Shown here piece after piece: positions 7,801 to 16,086 of a stretch of 24,445 nucleotides of DNA. The stretch is from Jimgerdemannia flammicorona (lineage: Eukaryota; Mucoromycota; Endogonomycetes; Endogonales; Endogonaceae), in the NCBI GenBank assembly GCA_003990745.1, contig RBNI01001088.1, positions 1-24,445 on the forward strand, in the 5' to 3' direction. The notes below the pieces were generated by a model, which made no database searches, was not told the origin of the DNA, and saw only the letters and a program-made list of their open reading frames with translations. A program made the translations under genes and the position numbers. How positions within the stretch are numbered: the first letter of the stretch is position 1; every line of letters begins with the position of its first letter.

Positions 7801-10382
7801 GACTGTTAGATTGTGGGTGATTCGATCCAGCTAACGTATGCATATTTGTACATTTTCAGAGAATAACCTCGGCGCCGAGGGTGCCCGTGCACTGGCTAGG
7901 TCTCTGAAACAGAACACGACTCTTACCCAGCTGAATCTCGATGGTATAATGGAAATCACCGTGTGACTGTTTGAACGTGGGCGATTCGATCCAGTTGACG
8001 TATGTATATTTATGCATTTTTCAGGGAATAACCTCGGCGCTGAGGGTGCCCGTGCCCTGGCCGAGTCACTGAAGCAGAACACGACTTTTACCCATCTGTA
8101 TCTCGAAGGTATGTCGGAAATCAGCGTGTAACTGTTTGATTCGATCCGGTTGACGTGTGCGTATTTATGAATTATCCAGAGAATAACCTCGGCGCTGAAG
8201 GTGCCCGTGCTCTGGCCGAGTCTCTGAGGCAGAACTTCACCCTTACCGAGCTGAATCTCAAAGGCATGTCGGAAATCGGCGTGTGACTGTTTGAATGTGG
8301 GTGATTGGATCCAGCTTACGTGTGCATATTTATGCATTTTCAGGGAATAACCTCGGCAATGAGGGTGCCCGTGTCCTGGCCGAGTCTCTGAAGGCAAACG
8401 CGAACCTTATCCAACTGAATCTCGATGGTATGTCGGAAATCAATCCTGTAATTGGTGAACTGTGGGTGATTCAATCCAGCTGAGATGTGAATATTCAAAA
8501 TAGGTAACAATATTGACGATGAGGGAGCCAATGTTCTGGCCGAGCTTCTGAAGCAGAACGAGATGCTAACCCAGCTGAATCTCCAAAGTATATCGGAATC
8601 CAGTGTGTGAATTTTTATTTTTGAAAAGTGGGTGATCGGATCCAGCTAACCTGTGTTTATTCATTAAGATAACCTAATTGGCGCTGAGGGCGGTCGTGCT
8701 CTAGCCGAGTCTCTGAATCAGAACACAACTCTTACCCTGATGAATCTCCAATGTATGCCGGAAATCAAAGTGTGATTGTTTGTGATTGATTCAATTCAAC
8801 TGACATGTTAACCTTCATTATAGGTAATAATATCGGCGATGCAGGTGCCAACGCTCTGGCAAAGTCTCTAGAGAAGAACACGACGATTACCCACCTGAAT
8901 CTCAAAGGTACGTCGGAAATTAGTGGGCGACTGTTGGAATGTGGGTGGGTGATTTGATCCAGTTGACATTTGCGTATTTATGCATTTTTCAGGGAATAAC
9001 CTTGGCGATGATGGTGCCCGTGCTCTGGCCAAGTCTCTGATGCTAAACACAATCATCACCCAGCTTAATCTCTCTGGTATGTCAGAATGCAGTGTGACCG
9101 TTTGAATGTGAATTATTCGATTCAGTTTATGTGTTCATATTTGCGCTATTTTCAGGGAATAATATCAACGCTAAGGGTGCCCGTGCTCTAGCCGAGTCTC
9201 TGAAAAAGAATAAAACTCTTACCCGGCTCAACCTCGAAGGTATGTCAGTAATCAGTGTGAGACGGGTGATTCGATCCAGCTAACCTCTGCGCATTTAATT
9301 AGGTAACGGAATCGGCAATGAGGGCGCCCGTTTCCTGAACGGGTCTCTCATACAGAACAAGACCCTTACGCATTTAAATCTCAAATGTATGTCAGCAAGC
9401 GGTATATGACTGTTTGAATGTGGGTGGTTCGATCCAGCTGATCTGTGCAAATTTGTTTAGATAATGGAATTGGCAGGCCGGGTTGTTCTACATTGACCGG
9501 GTCTTCGAAGCGCATGACCCTAATCGAGCTAAATCTCGAAGGTATGTCCGAAATCAGTGTTTGAGTGTTTGACTGTTTGCTTCCATCCAGCCGACTTATG
9601 GGTATCATTTTTAATGGAACTAAGGGTACACTTGAACTCCATAAACTTCTGTACTTATCCATTCCGGTCATCTTTAGGCAACGACGTCATCGACGCGATG
9701 AAACATTATATAGAGGAGGCTTTGAAGCGGAACAATACTTTTACTAAACCAAATCCCAATGGTATGTTGGAATTATAGAAATCGTTGTCGTATGGGTACT
9801 TGCTTACTACCCATTCGTGTTTGCTCATCCATCCTCTGTTCATCTTTAGCTAAAGGCATCGACAATCCAATGAGAAATGTTATCGACAGGGCTTCGAAGC
9901 GGAACGAGACTTTGACTAAGCCGAATCACAATGGTATGTTGGAGACCTCGTGTGTCCAATTAGTTGAACACACTGGCTCTCCGGCAATGGTAATTGGGCA
10001 ACGCGGCGTTATTAATGCTTCTAACGGGAGGACATCAGGAAGAGGCCGGGATATTCCGATCGACATATTGTCTGCATTCAATCATCGGTCCATCGTCATT
10101 CAAAGGGCCATAAATGAAATCGGGACGTCCCGTCCCGTCGTCCTGTTGTCCCCGTCTTGGACATCCCGGCGTGCCATTGTCCCGTCGTGGATGTCCTGTC
10201 TTCCTGTCGACCCGTCGAGACCTGAAGTCCAATCGTCTCCATTGTTCCCATCGTTGACATCCCATCGCCCTGTCGTCCGTCTGGGACCGGACGTTGAGTT
10301 ATCCTCATCGCCTCATTTTTCTGTCGTCCCCGTTGTTTCCGTCATTCCCGATGTAGATGTCCTGTCGTCCCGTCGGAATTGA
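1637..10382 (+). CDS. Multi-exon tandem LRR protein (RNI/NLRC3-like), about 53 exons
   Basis: The predicted product is about 1,581 residues made almost entirely of 28-residue leucine-rich repeats of the ribonuclease-inhibitor type. The core is N-N-L-G-A-E-G-A-x-A-L-A-E-S-L-K-Q-N-T-T followed by LTQLNLEG. Such repeats build curved protein-binding solenoids, so a cytosolic binding or recognition role is inferred; the ligand is unknown. No NACHT, F-box, kinase, signal peptide or membrane segment is visible. Exon starts: 1637, 1767, 1927, 2080, 2239, 2402, 2560, 2715, 2879, 3030, 3185, 3348, 3508, 3672, 3815, 3970, 4129, 4288, 4450, 4608, 4767, 4922, 5047, 5211, 5376, 5543, 5709, 5867, 6022, 6168, 6294, 6466, 6622, 6782, 6941, 7094, 7251, 7377, 7542, 7698, 7860, 8025, 8180, 8344, 8504, 8669, 8824, 8993, 9156, 9303, 9461, 9678, 9850. 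Exons are 84 nt except 43 (first), 81 (1767, 3672, 9461), 78 (3815), 51 (4922, 6168, 7251) and the last (533). All internal introns are phase 1. The summed length of 4,746 nt is divisible by three and stop-free across the joined exons. The exon at 3030 lacks a usable donor, so the gene may be damaged or may skip that exon. Confidence 0.8.
3030..3184 (+). other. LRR exon with deleted splice donor
   Basis: The exon body is intact to its final GAA codon near 3113, but the roughly 10 bases that normally follow (last exon G plus GTATGTCGG) are missing, so CTCGAA runs directly into AAATCAGCGTGTGAC of the intron. The next GT sites (3121, 3123) would each create a stop when joined to the next exon at 3185. 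Retention of the intron also ends in a stop. Skipping the whole exon, joining 2962 to 3185, preserves the frame because both junctions are phase 1. Either the gene is damaged here or this repeat is skipped. Confidence 0.65.
3970..4371 (+). repeat. Three-exon LRR block, copy 1
   Basis: Exons 3970-4053, 4129-4212 and 4288-4371 match, in order and in subfamily features, the exons at 8504, 8669 and 8824. Shared traits are the NNI(G/D)D start, the Asn-containing LN-x-NTT in the middle exon, exon endings CTCCAAA and CTCCAAT, ATTAAG and ATTATAG acceptors, and a GTACGT donor after the third exon. This indicates duplication of a multi-exon block about 4.5 kb apart rather than one-by-one exon duplication. 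Confidence 0.55.
4608..5866 (+). repeat. Higher-order LRR block A
   Basis: Eight exons (4608, 4767, 4922, 5047, 5211, 5376, 5543, 5709) form a block repeated twice more downstream. The diagnostic order is NEIGDNGA, then GIGGVGA, then a short 51-nt exon, then NGIDDEYA ending in LDLSG, then NNLGAEG-type exons, then an exon ending MNLYS. Block A carries two extra exons (5376 and 5543) that instead resemble those at 2879 and 3030. Confidence 0.7.
5867..6940 (+). repeat. Higher-order LRR block B
   Basis: Seven exons (5867, 6022, 6168, 6294, 6466, 6622, 6782) repeat the order of block A: NEIGDRGA, NGIGGVGA, the 51-nt exon, NRIDIEYA ending LDLSG, NNLGAGG, NNLGAEG, and an exon ending MNLYS. Flanking intron ends (CATTTAG before ATAAC; ATTATAG before GAAAT) are conserved as well, so the unit of duplication included introns. 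Confidence 0.7.
6941..7541 (+). repeat. Higher-order LRR block C (start)
   Basis: Exons 6941, 7094, 7251 and 7377 repeat the diagnostic series NEIGDNGA, NGICGVGA, 51-nt exon and NGIDSEYA ending LNLSG. After 7542 the array continues with standard NNLGAEGARALAESL exons that no longer follow the block order. The block start-to-start distances are 1,259 bp (A to B) and 1,074 bp (B to C). Confidence 0.7.
7542..9541 (+). repeat. Distal LRR exon-intron array
   Basis: Thirteen exons (7542 to 9461) continue the one-LRR-per-exon pattern. Exons at 7698-8427 are the most uniform of the gene in both exon and intron and look recently amplified or homogenised. A second GC-AG intron starts at 8264. The exons at 9303 and 9461 are more diverged: the former has LNGSL in place of LAESL, and the latter is 81 nt with most of the helix-side residues changed. 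Confidence 0.75.
8504..8907 (+). repeat. Three-exon LRR block, copy 2
   Basis: Exons 8504-8587, 8669-8752 and 8824-8907 correspond one-to-one with 3970, 4129 and 4288 by exon start and end sequences, acceptor type and the GTACGT donor after the third exon. The last exon carries LAKSL instead of the usual LAESL. Confidence 0.55.
9678..10382 (+). other. Diverged C-terminal LRR exons and tail of the LRR gene
   Basis: Exon 9678-9761 is still 84 nt, phase 1-1, but its residues drift from the consensus: the LTQLNL strand has become a TKPN motif and the N-terminal part is NDVIDAM. The same TKPN form occurs in the following exon (9850-9933), so these two are a related C-terminal pair. The intron before 9678 is longer (136 nt) than the rest. 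After 9933 the frame stays open for a further 149 codons to a TGA at 10380-10382, giving a Ser/Pro/Val/Arg-rich tail without a recognised domain. A GTATGT at 9934 could instead begin another intron, so the tail is uncertain. Confidence 0.45.
10115..10380. repeat. Degenerate GTCCCGTCG-type short repeat
   Basis: Variants of CCCGTCGTCC, GTCCCGTCG and GATGTCCTGTC recur at roughly 10-20 bp spacing, giving a strongly strand-biased pyrimidine/CG-rich tract. It makes the end of the LRR gene frame low in complexity and is a reason to doubt that the tail is conserved protein. No exact unit length can be defined by eye. Confidence 0.45.
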
Positions 10383-10749
10383 TTTCTGTCAGAACCGGGA
10401 AGTCAGTCTGTCCCGTCCTTCCTTCTATTTATGTTTTATTTCTATTTTACATATTTTTTTTTTATGCCCTTTATATACTTTACTTTGATGTATTATTTTG
10501 TATTCTTCAGTCTAATTCGGTTTTGGTCATTTGATAATCAAAAAAAATAAAGATGTAATTCAGTATGTAGTATTATTGAATGGTCAATTTACCATTAGTG
10601 AGCGATATCACCAATGCCCTAGGATAAATATAACTCATGGAGATTGTCATTCTAGGGAATTATTCATATAATTAAGAATTTTGAATAAGGGTTTGTAATT
10701 TGGTGTTAAAATATTTATTTTAAATTATTAAATTTTAATAACTACTTGA
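10383..10749. other. 3' flank of the LRR gene
   Basis: AT-rich DNA between the LRR gene stop and the retrotransposon. Apart from the polyadenylation signal listed separately I see no gene or repeat. The retrotransposon has inserted about 200 bp beyond that signal. Confidence 0.6.
10546..10551 (+). terminator. Putative polyadenylation signal AATAAA
   Basis: AATAAA lies about 165 bp downstream of the predicted stop codon of the LRR gene, on the same strand, within AT-rich DNA typical of fungal 3' ends. It is called by motif and position only. Confidence 0.35.
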
Positions 10750-10753
10750 GTAC
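10750..10753. repeat. Target-site duplication GTAC (left)
   Basis: GTAC directly precedes the LTR end TGTAAC and recurs directly after the other LTR end (20836-20839). The duplication is 4 bp: the fifth bases differ (A before, T after). Confidence 0.7.
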
Positions 10754-12027
10754 TGTAACATGCCAGGCTCAATAGAGGCAAATTACAAAGTTGGGGGTTG
10801 ATGTAGTTTTGGCTTGAGCCTCCAGTTACTTTGTCAAAAAGCAACAAAATGTTCTAAGATTCCTGAGGTCCTTGTTGGTGTTTAGCAGTATAATAGTCAA
10901 GATCTGGATACTGTGCGAGTGGTTTCCTTTTTGGGACAGGTTCTTGGATGTAGCAGCGATTCGGGTGTATGTGTGAATGGGTTTCCTTCTTGGGTCAACT
11001 GGGAATGGTAGAATTTCGTGTATAGCATGACGATCTCTGTGTGTGATGGTCTGGCAATTTAGCAGTTCTCCTTCTTGGGTGGCGGCAATCTCTGCGTGAC
11101 GATCTCCATGTAGTATGACGATTTCCAAAAGTATGCGATTTCTGGCGGGACGATTTTGGCGGACTTCTTGATTTGGTGTGGGTTCTCCAAAAACGGCGGG
11201 CTTCTTGAATGTCATGGATTCTTCTTACTGGGAATTATACTGGCGGCAGATATCTTAATAACTCAGGCTCACTGGGAACAACGGATAACTTCGGATGTCG
11301 CAGATTCTTCCTGAATTGGCTTCAACTGAGAATACTACTCGGATTCTTGGCAAGTTACATCAAAGACTGGCTTCGTTTGCGCGGGGTTACATCGTAGACT
11401 GGCTCCACTGCGAAGTTGCATCAGAAAGACTGGCTTGTGGCAAGAAAGGTGGGTTCTCTGGGAATGCGGCGAATAACTTGAAAATGATGGATGATGCAGA
11501 TTCTTCCTGAATTGGTGAAGTTCTTGAAAATGGTGGCTTATTCCTTAAGTGGTGGATTACTCAAAAGGTGGCAAAGTTCTTCCTTGAACTTGGCGGCAAA
11601 TCTTCAGGCTTATCTGGCAAGCGAACCAAAAACAGACTCGTTCTTTGTATCGGAAAGTGGACTGGAGTGGGGAAATAAGCTCACAATCTCCTAGCAGTGG
11701 CTGTAGAGTTCCTCTTGAAGTGTGGTAGGCAGACTTGTCTTTTGCTTTAAATTTCGGACTGAGGTTTATTCACACATTGTGGTTGCTATCTGGTTGCTAT
11801 CTGGCTAACTATAGAATGCTATTTATGGAGTGACATTCACTGTCAGGGTGATAGCTACTGTCAGGGTGATAGCTACTATCAGAGTGACAGCTACTGTCAG
11901 GGGTTTTCCTTTCTTTAGCTATCTGGGTTATTTATACATTTTCCACAGTAATGGTTGCTGGTTACTATGCTGATGTTTACATCACCTGGTTGGGTTTCAA
12001 GATTACTATGTTTTGCAGTTTGTCACA
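10754..12027 (-). repeat. LTR (3' LTR of the minus-strand element)
   Basis: 1,274 bp, alignable end to end with 19576-20835. On the plus strand it runs TGTAAC...GTCACA; on the element strand TGTGAC...GTTACA. It contains two additional copies of a roughly 20-bp unit (GGTGATAGCTACTGTCA, near 11845-11895) that the other LTR lacks, and it lacks the TATA-containing segment present in that LTR at about 20594-20620. Differences from the partner LTR are almost all transitions, mostly at CpG. Confidence 0.92.
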
Positions 12028-12040
12028 TCAGCCCCTACTG
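12028..12040 (-). other. Candidate polypurine tract
   Basis: On the element strand the bases just before the 3' LTR are AGTAGGGGCTGA, a purine-rich stretch in the position where plus-strand DNA priming occurs in LTR elements. Two pyrimidines interrupt it, so this is a weak call based mainly on position. Confidence 0.35.
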
Positions 12041-12059
12041 AAGGATAGTCTATTCTAGA

Positions 12060-12569
12060 CTATTCTTCAGTCATCATCCCAATAAGCATAAGCTGCTTCT
12101 GCATCTATGCCTGTTCCATCATCTTCATCATTCGTATCTGGGTCACTCCATTCTTGCTCTGGATCTTCTTCTTGTTCTTTGAGAAACAGGATGTCTACTT
12201 GTTGAAGAATACTCTGAAAGGTGGTCTCATTCATCTGATGAATATCATTGAGGTGAAAGTGAGACTGCACCAGGGCTCCAACATTTCATTTATACAGGGT
12301 GTAGATTCATTTGGCAGTTCTTGTTTCTCTGAGAGTGATTCTGGCTGGGCTTCTTATATAAGGTTGTTCTGTCAATAGCTGTCTGATATTGTAGAAGGCT
12401 TGTAGATGGTGGATCTGAAGCAACCTCTGGGCAATGGCAAGGTTCTCTTGATACTTCTGGATCAATTGTATGGAGGTTCCTTCAAGTTGGTGAAACTGGG
12501 GCAGGGGAATTGGCAGAGCTTAGAAAGAGCTGAGGATAAGGGTCTGGAGGCATTGATCTATCCTCTGAG
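12060..12569 (-). pseudogene. Degenerate C-terminal tail of pol, acidic
   Basis: Between the integrase stop and the 3' LTR the minus strand has a 67-codon open stretch (12067-12270) rich in Asp and Glu, ending in AYAYWDDD. Upstream of it, through about 12400, the same frame continues with two stops. The composition (dense acidic residues, QQVDILFLKEQEEDPEQEW) looks coding rather than random, but I do not recognise a family. It may be the normal C-terminus of this element's polyprotein displaced by frameshift, or a separate small protein. Confidence 0.4.
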
Positions 12570-13660
12570 TCATAGTTTGTGTAGGTATATCTTAAGGCGA
12601 TTGATGTGGACTGGAGTTCTCAAGATACGTCCATCCATGCTTCTTATATAGATGCTGGTTCTTCTGATGTTGTGTACAAGATATGGTCCTTCCCATTTGG
12701 GCTCCAGTTTGGCAGCAAAGTTTGTTTCAATTATACTCCTCCAAACTAATACTTGATCACTAATCTTGATCTTCTGATCCTTCTGTTTCTGGTCATAGTA
12801 CTTCTTTTGTCTCTTTTGGGCTTTGGTAATCTGGACTTGGGTCTGATTATGCAACTGTTCCACCTTCTTGAGGAGGTCCCCAAGATTCTCATGGTCAGCA
12901 GTTTTGGTTTTCTTGGCAAACATCATTTTAAATGGCTTTTGTTTAGTAGAGGCAGCAGGGGTGTTCCAAACTTCCCATAGGATCTCAGGTAAGCAGAGAT
13001 CCCAATTGGTAGAATTGACTCAGGCAAGTTCTTTCTTGATGGTCTGGTTCATCCTTTCTGTCATACCATTGGTCTGGGGGTGGTATGATGTAGTCTATTT
13101 GAGATGTATCTTGTGAATTCAAGCATAACTTGTAATTATGTTGTTGATGAATTCTGTGTCTCAGTCAGAGATGAGTTCTTCTGGGGGTCCATATCTGAGT
13201 ATGAGTCCATGGAGAAGGCCTACAATGGTTAGGGTATCTGCGATTTCCATTGGAAAAGCCTCAGGCCACTTGGTCAGATGTTTTACAAATACAAGGATGT
13301 ATTTGTTTCTTCTTGGTATAACTGGTAGAGGTCCAATTACATCTACTCCCCATCTTTGAAAGATGTGAGTGGGTGGGGGAATTGGTTGCAGAGAGGCTTA
13401 ATAGTTCTTCTTTCCTTGGTACTTCTGGTAGGTGTTACATTTCTGAATGATGTCTTGGACTTGGGTTCTAAGGTGGGGCCAATGTTGATATTGTTTTCAA
13501 ATCTTGTCTTCTGTACTTGTCTGTCCTTGGTGGACTTTCTGATGTTCTTGTCAGATGAGATCTTCTTGTTTCTTAATGGTCTGAGGAGCTTCCTTTAGGG
13601 TGTAGTTCCTTGGAACACTCTTCTTCTGGTTCATTGGAGCTGGTGGGAAAGTATATCAAC
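12570..13660 (-). pseudogene. Ty3/gypsy integrase (inactivated)
   Basis: The DD35E catalytic triad can be placed: Asp of WGVDVIGPLP (13341-13343), Asp immediately before a stop (13164-13166), and Glu of NGMTERMN (13056-13058), with 36-residue Asp-to-Glu spacing intact. The N-terminal zinc finger has HxxxH, but its second Cys is now Tyr (13428-13430), consistent with a TGC-to-TAC transition. The C-terminal GPY/F module (KWEGPYLVHNI) is near 12640-12700. At least seven stop codons interrupt the frame, including one at 13161-13163 where family members carry Arg. The frame differs from that of RNase H, so a frameshift lies around 13640-13690. Integrase normally inserts the cDNA into host DNA. Confidence 0.8.
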
Positions 13661-14122
13661 ATTGTTGTGGGCTTTCCCTACTTTGTGAATGATGGTGATT
13701 TTGTAATTCTAAAGGATAAAGATCCAGTGGGCTAGGATTCTAGTGGGTTCCTTGTGGTTGAATAACCATTTGAGAGCTATATGGTCTGTAATCAGGGTGA
13801 ACCTTTTTCCAATGAGGTAATACTTGAACAGGGTGACCACCCATATGACTGTAAGGTATTCCAGTTTGGTGCTACCATAGTTCATCTGCTACTGATTGGT
13901 AGCTCTGCTTGTATAAGCTATCACATAGTACTGTTGATCAGGTCCTTCTTGGGCCAGAACTGCCCTGAGGCCATCTTTAGAAGCATCTGTATACAAGATG
14001 AATGGCTTCTGTAGATTGGGGCATATGAGGATTGGTGCTGTAGTCATGCAGTTCTTAAGCTCTATGAAGGCTTTTTCCTGCATTTCTGTCCATTTGAATG
14101 GTACTTCTTTCTTGAGAAGGAT
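13640..14122 (-). pseudogene. Ty3/gypsy RNase H (inactivated)
   Basis: Recognised by LYTDASKDGLRAVLAQEG (Asp-containing first motif, near 13990), YGSTKLEYLTVIW (Glu motif), TDHIALKWLF (third Asp) and the HKVGKAHNNVDILS end motif. It follows RT in the same frame, as in other gypsy elements, and would degrade the RNA strand of the RNA/DNA hybrid. Stops occur after TNQ near 13886 and before NYKITIIHK, so it is not functional. Confidence 0.78.
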
Positions 14123-15120
14123 TCAGATTAGAGCAGCGATTTGGGCAAAGTCTTTGATAAACCTTCTGTAGTAGGATACTAGTATCAGAAATGATAGTAT
14201 CTCCTTCAGGGTTTTGGGTACTGGCCAATTATTGATCTTCTCTGTTTTCTTTGGGTCTGCATGAGTTTCTTCTTTCAAAACTATGAATCCAAGGAATTCA
14301 AGTTTCTGTTTCCCAAAGTAGCATTTCTTTGCATTCAGTCTCAAGTAGTTCTTGCAGGTGAGTTTGAAGAATTCCTCTAGGTGGTACAGGTGTTCTTCAA
14401 AATTTGCTAAATAGATGTTGGAATCATCTATGTATACAATCAAGCAGTGGTAGATCAAGGGGACATAGACTGAATTCATCATCCTCTAGAAGGTGGGGGG
14501 TGCATTGTAAAGTCCAAAGGGCATTTGGAGGTATTCAAACAGTTTTCCTAGAGTAAGAAAGGCTGTCTTTTGAATGTCCTTGGGGTCCATGGGGATCTTA
14601 TGGAATCCTGCGAAGAGGTCCATACTGCTGAAGTATCTGGTATCTTGTAACTGATCCAAGAGGTCATCAATTCTGGGCAGAGGATAGGTATCTTTTTTGG
14701 TGACTGAATTGAGTTTCCTATAATCCATGCAGAGTCTCCATCCTCCTTTCTTTGGTACAATAAGTACAGGGCTGGCCCAGGGGCTGGTAGAGGGTCGGAT
14801 GACCCCATTGTCTAAGAGTTCTTGAATGTGCTCCTTTTCAAATGTTTTCAAGTGATGGGGTATTCTATAGGATTTCTGCCAGATGGGTGTTGCATTTCCT
14901 GTATTTATGCTGTGGTTATATGATGGATTGTATGGTAGGTTGCCATAATCAGTGGTGAAGATATCTTGATATTTGTTGAGAAGTTCTACTAGTTGTTGCT
15001 GTTGTTGGGGTGTCAATTCTTCTCCAATGTTGGTGGAAGGCTTTACTGTCTCCTGGGTCGCAGAGGGGCCTTTCCTTTCTTCTGAGACCTTTTGCCATTT
15101 CCTGATAGGTTTAGTTCATA
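14123..15120 (-). pseudogene. Ty3/gypsy reverse transcriptase (inactivated)
   Basis: Motifs in order are PSTSPWASPVLIVPKKGG, RLCMDYRKLN, FSSMDLFAGFHKIPMD, MPFGLYNAPPTF, and the catalytic YIDD at 14423-14434. These copy RNA to cDNA in the family. A TAG at 14483-14485 replaces the Gln that normally follows the PPTF motif, explainable as CAG to TAG. Upstream, RT is in a different frame from the dUTPase. The switch lies near 15110-15130 and could be a mutation or the relic of a programmed frameshift; the region is too degraded to decide. A second stop follows at 14120-14122. Confidence 0.85.
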
Positions 15121-15396
15121 AACTTCTCTATGAGTTCAGTTGAGAAAAGGTACCAGATGTCCTATGATAGTTCCTTTCGGCAGGATGATGGTCTCCCAAC
15201 TTTGGTTGGTCACTTGGGAGTGTACTGGATTCATCTTGTCAGAAAATGTGTGTCCCTCTATGTCCAGGTGTGGGATATCTTTTTTGGGTTCAAAGAAGAG
15301 GTTCCTGGGGTCAGGTGGTGCAAAGATTTCGAAGGTAGTTTGTCCTCCAGGTTCCAGGATAAGATTCTTATGCAGTCTGACTGATTGCTGGTATAC

Positions 15397-16086
15397 TTAC
15401 TGGGGAGCATTCCTCTTGAGGTGGTTAACTTGAAGGAGATGTACTTCCTTTCTGTCTGAACTTCCAAATCCCTTGGCTTGTCTTGTTTCTTCAGTTAGTT
15501 CAGAGACTCCTTGTAACTGTGGGGTCTTGACCTTCATGAAGACTGCTTGGGCAATCTTCTGTCCTCTAATGATTTGGTGCCATTCTGCACTGCTATTGTT
15601 TAAGATAACCTTGATTTTGCCTGTATATCCTGGGTCAATGGTTCCTCCTTCTATAGTTATTCCTTGTCTGGCAAGTCCAGACCTTGAGGTCAGTTGGATG
15701 TAAGATCCTTGGGGTGGCTGTATGGCTAATCTGGTTCTGATCATGAAGGTTTTTCCAGATTTGATAGATTCATCCTCCAGACTATGAAGATCATATCCTA
15801 CATCTTCTGAGTGGGCTTTGGTTGGAGGTTTGGCCTTGGGATATAGCAGGGCATACTGGACGATATCCTTGCTAAGTTCAGGCTGTCCTAGAGCTGAGAC
15901 TCCACTAGCAGAGAGCCTCCAGGCTCTGAGGTTGAGGTGTGGCCATCTGGCTCCAGTAGAGGGGTCTTGGAGATAGTTGATTCCCCTTCTTCCTGTAGGG
16001 TCTAGGGCTTCCATGAAGTTGGTAGCATCTTCTGCCCATTCTTGGTGGGTTGCATATCTGATGAGGGCTAGGATGTCTTTTCCCAA
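15397..16086 (-). CDS. dUTPase domain of the retrotransposon polyprotein
   Basis: A 229-codon stop-free stretch whose C-terminal two thirds (about 15457-15849) is a trimeric-type dUTPase. All five motifs are visible: EDVGYDL (residues 94-100), TSRSGLA (133-139), GGTIDPGYTGKI (147-158, with catalytic Asp151 and Tyr154), RGQKIAQ (174-180) and KGFGSS (205-210). The enzyme hydrolyses dUTP to dUMP, limiting uracil incorporation during reverse transcription. It continues the gag-protease frame and ends at a TAA (15394-15396), after which coding character resumes (EPGGQTTFEIFAPPDPR; LPKGTIIGHLVPF) up to the RT frame switch. Its position between protease and RT is notable. The open frame is not a separate gene: it is the one long segment of the polyprotein left without a stop. 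Confidence 0.85.
   Translation of the reverse strand: MGKDILALIRYATHQEWAEDATNFMEALDPTGRRGINYLQDPSTGARWPHLNLRAWRLSASGVSALGQPELSKDIVQYALLYPKAKPPTKAHSEDVGYDLHSLEDESIKSGKTFMIRTRLAIQPPQGSYIQLTSRSGLARQGITIEGGTIDPGYTGKIKVILNNSSAEWHQIIRGQKIAQAVFMKVKTPQLQGVSELTEETRQAKGFGSSDRKEVHLLQVNHLKRNAPQ

Noticed and set aside
2875..8531. Many minus-strand frames with recurring SRFSWVRV-FCFRDSARA-APSAPRLFPEK, up to 188 residues
   Set aside because: These are antisense shadows of the LRR exon plus intron unit, whose length is often near a multiple of three. The plus strand has consistent splice sites and the LRR code.
2340..9430. GATTCGATCC in the introns, resembling a tRNA T-loop/B-box
   Set aside because: It is one base short of the B-box consensus, has no A box or cloverleaf around it, and simply belongs to the conserved segment before the intron branch site.
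1637..10382. Several separate LRR genes rather than one
   Set aside because: No stop, start or polyadenylation break is seen between exons; splice phase and spacing continue without a gap over the whole array, although a split cannot be excluded without cDNA.
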